A DNA stretch of 64,000 nucleotides from Gottfriedia endophytica (GCF_017814275.1 NZ_JAGIYQ010000006.1:124001-188000), one strand, 5' to 3'; shown: positions 1 to 9,900, counted from the stretch's first letter. Notes: generated from the letters alone by a model not told the origin. Translations and numbers: made by a program.

Positions 1-270
1 TTCGGCCGGCTCAGGAAATATCACCATTATATGGGCCGTTTTAGCATTTATATGGGCCATTTTTGAGATAATATGGTCCGTTTTCGTTATTTTATGGTCC
101 GTTTTTGAGAATATATGGGCCATTTCCTCTATTCTTTCGGCCAACTCAGAATATATCGGTCAGAACTACAAGTTTATCAGTCACTTCTGCCAAAATATCA
201 ATCATTTTTACAATATATCGGTCATTCCATCTAATTTATCAGCCAAAAACAACATTATATCGGTCATTCT
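1..270. repeat. Degenerate 21-nt tandem repeat array
   Basis: Core heptamers of the type ATGGGCC/ATGGTCC recur at 31, 52, 73, 94 and 115. A TTCGGCC core follows at 136, then ATCGGTC/ATCAGTC/ATCAATC/ATCAGCC forms at 155, 176, 197, 217, 238 and 259. Spacing is 21 nt except for steps of 19 and 20. The array therefore drifts from a TATGGGCC type to a TATCGGTC type. It probably continues left of the window. The open frame inside it is a by-product of the repeats, not a gene. Confidence 0.75.
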
Positions 271-324
271 ACAAAATTCGACACCGCACAAACCGCACAC
301 ACACATCAACCAAAAAATAAATAA

Positions 325-1356
325 TTAATACGCACGCTCATATTGTTTTGGAGCAAAGCTTCTTTCTTTATTTCTCAACTCTACTGCGGCATGTGTTGCC
401 CAATATGGATCACGAAGCAGTCCTCGGCCGATTGCAACTAAATCTACATCACCATTCGAAACAACTGCTTCTGCCAAAGCTGGTTCATCAAGCATTCCCA
501 CTGCAACAACCGGTACATCAAGTACTTCTCGAATTTTTCTAGCAAACGGTACTTGGTATCCAGGATAGTTCCCAGGTTTTCTTTCTCCAGGAGCTCCTTC
601 TCCACCTGAACTAATGTGGAATACATCTACGCCTGCTTCTTTATATACCTTGCATAATTCGATTGAATGATCAATTCCATACCCACCATCGATATACTCA
701 GCTGCAGAAATTCGGAAAAATAGTGGCATATCAGCTGGCATTTCTTTTTTGACAGCTTTTATGATGTCTACTCCGAATTTAGTAAGATCTTTTCCATATT
801 CGTCATCACGCTTATTGAAAGATGGAGAGTGGAATTGGTGAATTAAATAGCCATGCGCACCATGAATTTCGATCATATCTACCCCTGCAGTCACAGCACG
901 ACGAACTGCGTCGGCATATAGCTGCACCATTTCTTTTACCTCTTCTGTTGTCAATGCACGTGGCGTATTAAAACCTTCTCCTGGCAATTTAATAACAGAC
1001 GGTGCTACTGGTTCCGCTGCATCTTGCGCTTTTCTACCCGCATGTGCAATTTGGATCCCAATTTTTGCATCATGTGAATGAACTGCATCAATAATTCTAG
1101 AAAAGGCAGGAATGTGATCATCTGACCATAACCCTAAATCATAATTCGAAATACGTCCATCTGGTTCAACATCCGTCATTTCCATGATGATCAAGCCTGT
1201 TCCACCAATCGCACGACTGACATAATGTACAAAATGCCAATCATTTGGCTTACCATCCTTCTCAGTTACCGAATATTGACACATCGGCGCCATGACTACT
1301 CGATTTTTTAATTGTAAACCTTTTATTTCATATGGAGAAAACAGCAATTTACTCAT
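325..1356 (-). CDS. namA: NADPH dehydrogenase NamA (old yellow enzyme, YqjM type)
   Basis: FMN-dependent ene-reductase of the cytosol that reduces the C=C bond of alpha,beta-unsaturated carbonyls with NADPH; in Bacillus the family is linked to oxidative and electrophile stress. The 343-residue protein has the usual length. It begins with the FMN-binding segment ending MAPMCQYS, carries the substrate-binding histidines in HGAHGYLIHQF (about residues 165-175) and has the flavin phosphate loop near VAVGML in the C-terminal third. The start ATG at 1356 is preceded by a GGGGTG ribosome site. It is a single gene; the flanking sigma-factor operon ends with its own terminator. Confidence 0.93.
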   Translation of the reverse strand: MSKLLFSPYEIKGLQLKNRVVMAPMCQYSVTEKDGKPNDWHFVHYVSRAIGGTGLIIMEMTDVEPDGRISNYDLGLWSDDHIPAFSRIIDAVHSHDAKIGIQIAHAGRKAQDAAEPVAPSVIKLPGEGFNTPRALTTEEVKEMVQLYADAVRRAVTAGVDMIEIHGAHGYLIHQFHSPSFNKRDDEYGKDLTKFGVDIIKAVKKEMPADMPLFFRISAAEYIDGGYGIDHSIELCKVYKEAGVDVFHISSGGEGAPGERKPGNYPGYQVPFARKIREVLDVPVVAVGMLDEPALAEAVVSNGDVDLVAIGRGLLRDPYWATHAAVELRNKERSFAPKQYERAY

Positions 1357-1489
1357 TACTTAACACCCCTAATTTATTTGATAATCATTTATTGTTGCCA
1401 AAAAGCATATTAACCATTTTTGTTTCAAACAGCTAAACTTTAACAAATTATAAACCTCCTTATTCATATATTTCAAAAAATTTGCTCAT

Positions 1490-1520
1490 AAAAAAATCCA
1501 CCAACAATAAATGTGGTGGA
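1490..1520 (-). terminator. Rho-independent terminator of the sigma factor operon
   Basis: TCCACCA (1497-1503) pairs with TGGTGGA (1514-1520). On the minus strand the hairpin is followed by a run of seven T. It lies just past the stop of the ECF sigma gene. Confidence 0.85.
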
Positions 1521-1529
1521 AACAGTCTA

Positions 1530-2390
1530 TTAATGAACCTTCAATTTATCAGGGTTTGCTACAAAATAAATTTCTTTAATTTTATCCTGCTTAATATTAA
1601 AACCGACTACACCTTTTAGCCCATGTGCATCTTGAAAAATAATTCCAGTACGTCCATTTACATTTCCTAACGATACCTTTATATCTTCATTCCAAATTTT
1701 ATTCATTAGAGATTCAAGCAGCTTTCCAACTCGTTCGATACCAAAAATTGGACGTAATGCAGCAACAGTCTTGCCCCCACCATCTGCATAGTAAACAATA
1801 TCGTGTTGTAAAATATCAATAATTTGATTGACATTACCTTGTTGAAAAGCACCAATAAATTGCTTAATAACCTTCTCGTGATTATCTGGAGTCGATAGTT
1901 CTTCCTCAATGTTAGGTAAACTATTTTTCACTCTACTAAATATTTTTCTACAAGTACATTCTTCCTTTTGTACAATCTCTGCAATGGTCTTATAGTCAAA
2001 CTCTAAAACTTCTCGAAGAATGAAGATCGCTCTTTGAGTAGGATTTAACTTTTCAAAAAGTAAAAGCAATGCCAGTGACACATCATTTTCTATACTGATT
2101 TCATAAAGTGGGTCCTCTTCAACAATTAATGGTTCTGGCAGCCAAGTACCTACATATAATTCTCTTTTTTTCCTTGCAGACTTGATCAAATCGAAACAAC
2201 GATTCGTGACTAATTTGCATAAAAAGCCCTTCATGTTCGTTTGATGTTTCAGATCGTACGTACTTAATTGTGCAAAAACATCCTGAATGACATCTTCAGC
2301 ATCACATATACTCCCTGTCAATTGATAAGCTAATGAGAAAAGAAGTCGTTTATACTCGATATAACATTCGTTTAATAACTCATTATCCAT
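1530..2390 (-). CDS. ECF sigma factor, ECF41 / SigJ-like, with fused C-terminal SnoaL-like domain
   Basis: RNA polymerase sigma factor of 286 residues, longer than a plain ECF because a SnoaL/NTF2-like domain follows the sigma-2 and sigma-4 regions. Sigma-2 lies at about residues 8-75, sigma-4 at about 110-165, and the C-terminal domain at about 175-286. The linker motif WLPEP and the C-terminal motifs DGGGK and NPDKL are those I associate with group ECF41, where the extra domain replaces an anti-sigma factor (family knowledge). It is 24 nt downstream of an FAD oxidoreductase, the usual kind of ECF41 partner. A matching promoter sits ahead of the pair, so autoregulation is likely. The inducing signal is unknown. 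Confidence 0.88.
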   Translation of the reverse strand: MDNELLNECYIEYKRLLFSLAYQLTGSICDAEDVIQDVFAQLSTYDLKHQTNMKGFLCKLVTNRCFDLIKSARKKRELYVGTWLPEPLIVEEDPLYEISIENDVSLALLLLFEKLNPTQRAIFILREVLEFDYKTIAEIVQKEECTCRKIFSRVKNSLPNIEEELSTPDNHEKVIKQFIGAFQQGNVNQIIDILQHDIVYYADGGGKTVAALRPIFGIERVGKLLESLMNKIWNEDIKVSLGNVNGRTGIIFQDAHGLKGVVGFNIKQDKIKEIYFVANPDKLKVH

Positions 2391-2414
2391 CGCTCATCTT
2401 CTCCTATGCTTTTT

Positions 2415-3605
2415 CTATTTGCTATTCGTCACTAAACTTGCTTGATCCCACGTCATTTTTCTTATTCGCAAACCCAATTTACCCGTAATGACAAAGTCGA
2501 TCCCCCATTTTTGTGCCCAAACAAATGCCTCATGCGGACCCAAACTAATGCCATATCCTTTCACTGGAAATCCTTTATGCGTGACTTTATTCGGTCTATT
2601 TAAAAGTAAATTAGTAAGGATTTTGCCTAATCTCTGAGCTTGAGGAACAGCTTCCTTACACGTCATGCTATCAATTTGATTAGTCTTTCGATCAACTACT
2701 CTTGCGCAATCTCCAATAGCAAAAATATTGTTGTAGCCATTAACACAGTAAATATCATTTACAATCAATTGATTGTGTTCAGAGAGAGGTAACCCCATTT
2801 TTTTTATTAATGGATTTGCAGACAATCCGTTTGTTACGATACAAGTTCTTACTGAATAAACAGCGCCATTTTCACAATGCAGTTGATTCTCTTTATATTC
2901 TCTTACTCTTGTTTTTGGAATAAATTTTACTCCTAAGTCCCTTAGTTTGTGTTCTAGTTTTTCACAAACTTTTAATGGGGCAATATCTAGTAAATGTTCC
3001 TTTGGATCAAGTAGAAGAATTTCTCCATGTTCAGGATTTATTCCTGCTATACCCAGTTTATTTTTATACCATTCAACTAACTCAGATACTGTCTCAATCC
3101 CAGTGATTCCACCACCAACTACTGCAATTCTAAGAGCATCCTTTTGTTTTTCTTTATCATCTATCAATTTCGCACATTGAATTAAATCATTTATCTGTTC
3201 ACGAATTAACAGTGCGCTTTTTTCGTCTCCTAAACTGATCCCACCTGGAATTGTTGAGTTTACTTTTGCAACACTTCCAAGTGCAATAACTAAATAATCA
3301 TAAGGCAAATTAATAACTTGTTCATTCTCCACCTTTAATTCTACATTTTTACTAGTGGAATCAACGTTTAACACTTCTCCTTGCATAAACTCAATTCCTT
3401 CTGAACAATAATGCTCGAACGGAATTTTGATTTGAACTTCCTCTGTGACGACTTTAAAAAGTAAAACCTTTCTAAAATGGTATGGATTTTTATCAACTAA
3501 AATGATTCTGACACTACTTCCAATTTCATTTTTAAGTTGGTTTTTTAATGACTTAATTAAATGAATTCCAGCGTACCCGCCACCTAAAACAATGATATTT
3601 TTCAT
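2415..3605 (-). CDS. NAD(P)/FAD-dependent oxidoreductase (NDH-2-like), partner of the ECF41 sigma factor
   Basis: Pyridine-nucleotide-disulfide-type flavoprotein, 396 residues. The N-terminal dinucleotide fold GGGYAGIHL (residues 7-15) binds FAD, the second Rossmann motif VVGGGITGIE (about 160-170) binds NAD(P)H, and NIFAIGDCA (about 295) is the FAD-ribityl motif. This is the architecture of type II NADH dehydrogenases and related quinone reductases, but no membrane anchor is evident and the electron acceptor cannot be read from sequence. The ATG at 3605 follows a GGGGGAAG ribosome site. It is the first gene of a two-gene unit with the ECF41 sigma factor. Confidence 0.85.
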   Translation of the reverse strand: MKNIIVLGGGYAGIHLIKSLKNQLKNEIGSSVRIILVDKNPYHFRKVLLFKVVTEEVQIKIPFEHYCSEGIEFMQGEVLNVDSTSKNVELKVENEQVINLPYDYLVIALGSVAKVNSTIPGGISLGDEKSALLIREQINDLIQCAKLIDDKEKQKDALRIAVVGGGITGIETVSELVEWYKNKLGIAGINPEHGEILLLDPKEHLLDIAPLKVCEKLEHKLRDLGVKFIPKTRVREYKENQLHCENGAVYSVRTCIVTNGLSANPLIKKMGLPLSEHNQLIVNDIYCVNGYNNIFAIGDCARVVDRKTNQIDSMTCKEAVPQAQRLGKILTNLLLNRPNKVTHKGFPVKGYGISLGPHEAFVWAQKWGIDFVITGKLGLRIRKMTWDQASLVTNSK

Positions 3606-3629
3606 ATGTTCTTCCCCCTTTACCCTTAT

Positions 3630-3656
3630 AACGATTTAGGGGAATGGTTTGTGACA
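3630..3656 (-). promoter_or_regulatory. Predicted ECF41-type promoter
   Basis: On the minus strand TGTCACA (3656-3650) is followed by exactly 16 nt and then CGTT (3633-3630), 24 nt before the oxidoreductase start codon. The ECF41 consensus I remember is TGTCACA-N16-CGTC, so only one base differs. The operon encodes an ECF41 sigma factor, so the site would give positive autoregulation. Confidence 0.7.
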
Positions 3657-3681
3657 TGGAGCAAACTTTTTATTGGGTTTT

Positions 3682-3722
3682 AAAAAAAATCCTTATAATT
3701 CAGTTCTAACTGAATCATAAGG
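3682..3722 (-). terminator. Rho-independent terminator of the small membrane protein gene
   Basis: An inverted repeat built from CCTTATAATTCAGTT and AACTGAATCATAAGG (3691-3722) is followed on the minus strand by eight T. It separates the DUF4083-like gene from the oxidoreductase-sigma operon. Confidence 0.85.
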
Positions 3723-3771
3723 AAATAATTTACTCTTAATAAAACTCACTCTCTTCTAAACTAATCTCAAG

Positions 3772-3960
3772 TTAATTCTTACTCTCCTTTTCCTCTAATA
3801 AAGAAGTGACTTTATCTAATTTCTTCTCAAGCTCATTATTATGTTGAATTTTTTCATTTTGATTCCTTACCAACGATTTAACAAATAATGTAAAAGCAGT
3901 TAACAATAAGAATACGAAACCAAATACAATAATTTGAAAGATAATATCTCCTAAGTGCAT
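3772..3960 (-). CDS. Small single-pass membrane protein, DUF4083-like
   Basis: Protein of 62 residues: one hydrophobic helix (about residues 6-28) followed by a charged, probably coiled-coil tail with heptad-like leucines (about 35-60). It resembles the short Bacillus DUF4083 proteins, whose function is not known. An AAAGGATG ribosome site lies upstream, a little far from the ATG. It is monocistronic, with its own terminator downstream. Confidence 0.65.
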   Translation of the reverse strand: MHLGDIIFQIIVFGFVFLLLTAFTLFVKSLVRNQNEKIQHNNELEKKLDKVTSLLEEKESKN

Positions 3961-4106
3961 GCCCAGATTTCACATCCTTTTTGAAAATTATTAATTAAGA
4001 ATTCCACTTTTTGTTTCTTGATCTAAATACTCTTTATAAAGTAATTTCATAGCTATAAAGAAAAAAGGTGGCATTCCAGTCTTCTTAAAGATTTAGTATG
4101 TCTTCC

Positions 4107-4568
4107 TTAATCAATTGAAAGAAACCATACATCTTCGTCTCCATAAACATCCCCTGTTGGTTGAAAGCTAAAACTTTTATATAATGCACAAGCAGCTTCA
4201 TTTTCTCTAAATACGGTTAAACGAATTTCTTTGCACTTAGGAAATCGATTGACGATCCATTTAACCATCTCAGATAATGCGGCTCTACCATATCCTTTAC
4301 CTTGATAATTTTCATCAATGATAAAACCATTGATCCAATACATATTCGTTGTATTTTCTACGTAGGCATGCATGATAAATCCAACCATTTTCTCATCGTC
4401 ATAAATGGCAAAAGGGATATACTCAACATTGTCTCCGTCTGGTTTAATATAGACTTTAGCAAGAGATACAGCTACTGAGGGAACAAATTTATTTTGCTTT
4501 TCATTAACTTTTAGCTCTAATGCTTCTTCCCAATTTTCTCTTGTGACACTTTTTAATTGTATTGTCAT
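4107..4568 (-). CDS. GNAT family N-acetyltransferase, BltD/polyamine-acetyltransferase-like
   Basis: Acetyl-CoA-dependent N-acetyltransferase, 153 residues, a typical single GNAT domain. The acetyl-CoA pyrophosphate loop is QGKGYGRAAL (about residues 89-98), and the C-terminal part has the NEAACALYKSFSFQ segment that closes the fold. Overall it resembles the spermine/spermidine acetyltransferase BltD of B. subtilis, but the substrate is not provable from sequence. Unlike bltD, there is no efflux gene next to it. Confidence 0.75.
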   Translation of the reverse strand: MTIQLKSVTRENWEEALELKVNEKQNKFVPSVAVSLAKVYIKPDGDNVEYIPFAIYDDEKMVGFIMHAYVENTTNMYWINGFIIDENYQGKGYGRAALSEMVKWIVNRFPKCKEIRLTVFRENEAACALYKSFSFQPTGDVYGDEDVWFLSID

Positions 4569-4836
4569 AAAAAGTTTACCTCTATTTCTATTTGGTATTT
4601 ATATTTATTCTTCGTAATTACTTAAATACCTTCTAAAACAAATGAAGGGTCCCTTCAATTCGGGGTCTATTAAAATAGTTAGATAGTAATCTATAAACTT
4701 GTTACCCAAAGGGCCTATAAATTTATTTTCTAGTAGGTAAAAAGAATAGTTTCATTACCAAAGAGTAAATAAATCAAGTAACAATGGCGATAAATAATTT
4801 GTAAAATTCACTGAAATTGGAAGGTTGTGGAAACTG

Positions 4837-5181
4837 ATGGGAAGCTATAATTTTAAACTTGATTCTAGTAAAAAAGTTTTAAACGTAAAAGTTGAAGGTC
4901 GATTCGAAGAGAAAGATGGGTTAAATTTCATTAATGATTACAATAATGAAGTCAAAAAATTTAAACCTAGCGAGTACAATATTGATTTAGACTGTACAGA
5001 ACTAGCTGTATCCTCCCAAGATGTTTTGCCTCTACTAGAAAACTGTTACACATTATACCAACAAACTGGATTCAAAAAAATTATTTTTACAATTAAAAAC
5101 AATATTACATTAAAAATGCAATTAAATAGAATTGCATCGAGAACTGGCTTAAATAATTACGAGATTATTCAACAAGATTAA
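4837..5181 (+). CDS. Small STAS-like protein of unknown function
   Basis: The frame opens at a TTG (4825), but the ATG at 4837 is preferred; a GGAAGG ribosome-like site lies at 4819-4824. The product is about 114 residues. It has a beta strand pair (NFKLDSSKKVLNVKVEGRF), a central strand ending IDLDCTEL, a helix and a final strand (KKIIFTIKNN), an order that resembles SpoIIAA-like/STAS domains. No clear conserved serine motif is visible, so the assignment is tentative. The next gene, a ketosynthase-III homologue, starts 76 bp downstream on the same strand, and no terminator lies between them. Confidence 0.6.
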   Translation: MGSYNFKLDSSKKVLNVKVEGRFEEKDGLNFINDYNNEVKKFKPSEYNIDLDCTELAVSSQDVLPLLENCYTLYQQTGFKKIIFTIKNNITLKMQLNRIASRTGLNNYEIIQQD

Positions 5182-5257
5182 TCGTTCCACATTTATAGTA
5201 GTAAACTTTGAAGCTTTTTCTAAATACTAAATGACCTAACAAAGGTGGATCATATTT

Positions 5258-6253
5258 ATGAGTCACATTCAAATTAAAGCAGTAGATATTTACCATCCGC
5301 AAAAATCTGTTAACAATGAGTTTTATTTTGACCATTTTAAAAAACAAGGAAAAGAAATCGAGCATTTTATTGTTGATATAATGGGACGAAATAATCGTTA
5401 TGTCATTGATCATCCTAACGAAAATTCTTTGACAATGGCAATTGAAGCAAGTAAAAAAGTAATTAAAAAAGCAAATTTACAAGTTGAAGATATTGATATG
5501 ATTATATTTTCAACTCAAACACCTGAGTATACTTTTCCTTCAAGCGCAATGTTACTTCATAAAGAATTAGGAGCTCATAATAAGACTATTGCATATGATA
5601 GTAATTCCAACTGTGCAGGCATGACTGTAGCAGTCGAACAATTATCACGATATATGCAAGCTAATCCACGTATTAAATATGGATTGGTAGTAGGCTCTGA
5701 CCATAATACAGTACATTGTGATCCTAACTGTGAAATTACTTATGCAAATTACGGTGATGCTTCAGCCGCTGTTATTTTAGAAAGAGTAGAAGAACCAGCT
5801 GGATTCATAGACGCAAGATATACTTCGGAAACCTCGGGATGCCGTAATATACTTGCTCCTGCTGTTGGTACTTCAAAACTTTTTAAAGATAATCTAAGTC
5901 AAGAAGATTTATATATCAAATGGATACCATTCGATGGATCAGTTGTAGTTGAACCAGCTGTAGATGATATGCAGGATTTATTAACTGAACATGGATTAAC
6001 ATTAAACGATATTAATGCATTTTGCTTGTCCCAATTTTCTATAAAAAACATTGAAATGATCCAACAAAAATTAGAGGTTGATAAAGAGAAATTTATCTAT
6101 GTTGGTGATGAATTTGGATACACTGGCACAAGTAGTCCATTTATCGCTTTATATAAAGGAATTGAATCTGGAAAGATTAAACGAGGCGATCATGTATTAT
6201 TTTGGACGGTAGGTACAGGTTGGCAAATTATCTCAATGTTATTTAAGTATTAA
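5258..6253 (+). CDS. 3-oxoacyl-ACP synthase III homologue lacking the usual His and Asn
   Basis: Thiolase-fold protein of the FabH/ketosynthase III family, 331 residues, normal family length. The nucleophilic cysteine is present in SNSNCAGMT (about residue 119). The HQAN motif of decarboxylating enzymes is replaced by SQFS, and the GNTSA motif by GYTGTS, so the catalytic His and Asn are missing. In known relatives such changes go with acyl transfer without decarboxylation (family knowledge), so the protein is more likely an acyltransferase or special ketosynthase than the housekeeping FabH. The ATG at 5258 follows an AAAGGTGG site. It probably forms a unit with the STAS-like gene upstream. 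Confidence 0.8.
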   Translation: MSHIQIKAVDIYHPQKSVNNEFYFDHFKKQGKEIEHFIVDIMGRNNRYVIDHPNENSLTMAIEASKKVIKKANLQVEDIDMIIFSTQTPEYTFPSSAMLLHKELGAHNKTIAYDSNSNCAGMTVAVEQLSRYMQANPRIKYGLVVGSDHNTVHCDPNCEITYANYGDASAAVILERVEEPAGFIDARYTSETSGCRNILAPAVGTSKLFKDNLSQEDLYIKWIPFDGSVVVEPAVDDMQDLLTEHGLTLNDINAFCLSQFSIKNIEMIQQKLEVDKEKFIYVGDEFGYTGTSSPFIALYKGIESGKIKRGDHVLFWTVGTGWQIISMLFKY

Positions 6254-6291
6254 ACTATTATTGCCAATACTCTAAACAACACCTAGTTAAT

Positions 6292-6338
6292 AAAATGTAC
6301 CCTATAGGGTCGACATTTAAAAAGTCTCCTATAGGGTA
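6292..6338. repeat. Palindrome pair around CCTATAGGGT
   Basis: An almost perfect hairpin (6292-6319) has arms ending in CCCTATAGGG flanked by AAATGT and ACATTT. A second CCTATAGGGT core follows at 6329-6338. It lies just past the ketosynthase homologue and may serve as a weak terminator for either strand, but no T-run follows directly. Confidence 0.5.
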
Positions 6339-6363
6339 ACTAAGTCTGCAGTAACCACAATTT

Positions 6364-6639
6364 TCATTTCAAAAATCCCCCTACAATACTTAAAATGAGA
6401 AAAGTAATCACGATTTCCCCTAAATTATAGTAAGGAATTATCTCGTCCCACATATCTCGAATTTCAGGTGGAAAAATCTTTAATCCCAACGAACCAAAGA
6501 TCCATAAAAATAAACTACATTATAATGCATCTATTACTCCAAAATAAATATGAGTACTGTTCGTATAAGAATGAATGACTAATCCTAATACAATCCCAAT
6601 TATAAAAGATTTATAACCCTCATTTACTCAACCTTTCAT
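6364..6639 (-). pseudogene. Decayed small membrane protein gene
   Basis: From an ATG at 6639 a single frame reads 92 codons to a stop at 6364-6366 but is broken by TGA at codon 4 and TAA at about codon 33. Between the stops it encodes protein-like sequence: a hydrophobic stretch (FIIGIVLGLVIH), LFLWIFGSLGLKIFPPEIRD, and a final helix ITFLILSIVGGFL. The coherent membrane-protein composition across both stops argues for a recent loss. The family is not recognised. Confidence 0.5.
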
Positions 6640-6652
6640 TTACATGCAGCTT

Positions 6653-6751
6653 TTAATTAAGGAATTCTACTTTAATTTTTTGTTTCCTTCTATCATAAGT
6701 ACCTGTTGCTACAAGATTTAGTCCTTCTTTAGGTATTACGGTATTATTTCA
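6653..6751 (-). pseudogene. Possible gene remnant
   Basis: A frame open from 6748 to a stop at 6653-6655 reads NNTVIPKEGLNLVATGTYDR and then RKQKIKVEFLN. It has a plausible composition for a protein C-terminus but no start codon, and a TGA sits just upstream at 6749-6751. It lies directly upstream of the decayed membrane gene and may belong to the same lost locus. The family is not recognised. Confidence 0.3.
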
Positions 6752-6900
6752 TACGCCCGTTAAACAATAAATGGTAAGATATATTAATAAAAACATTCAG
6801 ATAGAATTGAGATTTATTTGATTAAACACTCCATTTAGGTGCTTCATTAACACATGAGCAAGCTTTAGCAAGAAAAGCAAATCCCCTTCAGGAAGGAGCA

Positions 6901-9900
6901 ATGCTTTTGAATATAAAATTAAATCAAAAAATGATTAAAGAAATGTGCGGAACAGTCTCCTTCAAAAGAGGCGAGGCTTTTTGTCGCTCTAATAAAGTGA
7001 TTTTTGAATATTATGGTCCAGATGTTTGTGAAGCTAGAGTAAAAGGAACAGAAGATTTTTATGTCACCATTGAAAAGGATACTAAAAGCGGCTTTCATAC
7101 AAAGTGTAGCTGCCCTTCTCTATCTTCCTTCCAAAGGGATTGTCAGCATATTGCAGCAGTTCTACTATCGATTCACGATCATCATCGAAAAGGAACAGTT
7201 CCAGTTGTTTCGAATAAAAAACAATTCGAATCCTCAGCTAGTCAGGCACTAACAGAGGGATTGTTGAATCTTTTTAATGATCAGCCTAAGCGTTCAAGTG
7301 GTCATCAACTTCATTTTGAAAACAGACAAGTACTTGATGTAGAGTTCATATGTAAACCTGTCATCTTAGGAAAGGGACGAAACATATTTGGAATAGAAGT
7401 TAAGATTGGTCCGACTAATGTACAAAATATCCGAGATTTTCTAAATCAAGTGAAAAGTGGTAATCCAAGCTTCTTTTATGATCCAAGCATGCATTGTTTT
7501 CAAAAAGAAACCGATGCAGTTATTCAGCTACTGATCCAAGTAATCCAAGATGAAAAACTATTTATTGATACATTAGAGGACGAACATGATCTTACCATTG
7601 ATAAGCATTTGTTGATTATTCCACCTTCTTATTTAAAACATCTTATCCCTTTACTAACGAGAGCACCTTTAGTAAAACTACATTTTGATGAAAATGCATT
7701 TACTGGTCTTCACTTGTCGGAGGAACCCCTTCCTTTAACATTTACTATTACAGAGACTGATGCTAAAAACTATCAACTGGAGATTCAAGGGTTAAATCAG
7801 ATCATTGTATTGGATTCATATGGATGTGTTTTATCTACTGGAAAACTAGTTCAAATGAATAGTGACGATCGTAAACGTCTTTTAGATTTAAAACAAATAC
7901 TAGATGCTTCAGGAACCGATCAAATTCAGATTTCACAAGAGCAAATAGATTTTTTCTTAGAAAAAGTAGTACCAGGTTTGAAAAGACTAGGCGATGTTCA
8001 ACTATCAGAAGCTTTAACTAAAAACGTTGCGAGAACTCCATTGATCGCCAAACTTTACTTAGATCGTGTGAAAAACCGCCTACTAGCTGGACTCGATTTT
8101 CACTATGAAAATATAGTAATTAATCCTTTGGAAAATCGGGAAATCCAACTAGAGACTCCACTTTTCAGAGATCATGACAAAGAAAATGCAATCTTTCAAC
8201 TGATGGAGGATAGATCATTCACCAAGACTGATGGCGGATTTTATTTACATAATGAAGAGTTAGAGTATGAGTTTCTGTATCATGTAGTTCCGAAACTCCA
8301 AAAACTTGTACAAATATATGCAACAACAGCAGTAAGAAATCGCATTTTTAGAGAAAATACTCCTCCTCGGATTCGAGTGAAGGTAAATAAAGAACGAACT
8401 AATTGGCTTGAATTTAAATTCGAATTGGACGGTATACCTGACAAACAGATACGTGAGGTTCTAATCGCATTAGAAGAAAAACGAAAATATTATCGTTTAA
8501 GAAATGGATCGCTATTCTCATTAGAAACTAGAGAGTTAAAAGAAATTAATCGTTTTCTAAATGCACTTCCTATCCAAAAGGAAGACCTTGATAGTGACTT
8601 CCAGCTACCAATCATCCAGGGACTTCAGCTTCTTGATTCTGTTGATGATAGTAAACTATTTACATTAGAGGAATCATTCCGTGAATTCTTAGAAAAAATC
8701 CACAATCCGGATAGCTTGGAGTTCGAAGTTCCGAAGAGTTTAGAGACAACATTAAGAGACTATCAAAAATGCGGCTATAAATGGATGAAAACACTTGCTA
8801 GCTATGGATTCGGAGGGATTCTTGCAGATGATATGGGACTAGGGAAAACACTGCAAAGTATCACATTCATTGTATCTGAGCTACAAGATATTCGTAAAAA
8901 GAAGTGGCCAGCCCTTATTGTTTGCCCATCATCTTTAACGTATAACTGGCTTAGTGAATTTTTGAAATTTGCTCCGAATTTACAAGTTACTGTCATTGAT
9001 GGAAATAAAACGGATAGACTCAAGACTATGGAGAATGTAACTGATGCGGATGTTGTCATTACCTCTTATCCATTGTTGCGCAGGGACATAAAGTGGTTTG
9101 AGAACCAAGACTTTCACACTGTGTTTTTTGATGAGGCTCAGGCATTTAAAAATCCAACGACACAAACGGCACGAGCTGTAAAAAAAATAAAGGCGGATTA
9201 TCGTTTTGCACTTACTGGTACACCAGTGGAGAATTCTTTAGAAGAACTATGGTCAATTTATCATGTTGTTTTTCCTCAACTATTCCAAGGAATGAAAGAA
9301 TACAGTAACCTCTCTAAAAAATCGATTGCTCGAAGAATTCGTCCATTTTTGCTTCGCAGGTTAAAAGAGGATGTACTTTCAGAACTACCTGAAAAAATTG
9401 AGACATTGGAATCAGTGGAGTTACTTCCTGATCAGAAAAAACTGTACGCTGCCTATTTGGCAAAGTTGAAACACGATACTTTAAAACATTTGGACAAAAA
9501 TCAAGAGACGCTTGGGAAAAACCGTATCAAAATTTTAGCAGGTTTGACTCGATTGCGACAGATTTGTTGTCATCCATCCTTGTTTGTAAATGAATACAAA
9601 GGTAGCTCAGCTAAATATGAACAGTTAATGCAAATTTTAGAGGAATCAAGACTTTCAAATAGAAGAGTACTGATTTTTTCTCAGTTTACGAAAATGCTAG
9701 AGCTAATAGGTAGAGAGCTAGCGATTAAAGGACAACCTTTTTTCTACCTTGATGGTCAAACCCCATCTGAAGAAAGAATGGAAATCTGTAACCGATTTAA
9801 TGCTGGTGAACGTGATTTATTTCTAATTTCTTTAAAAGCAGGTGGAGTTGGACTCAATCTAACAGGTGCCAATACCGTTATCCTTTATGACATTTGGTGG

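Noticed and set aside
105-320. 71-residue open frame near the left edge
   Set aside because: It runs through the 21-nt repeat array, its composition follows the repeat, and it has no ribosome site.
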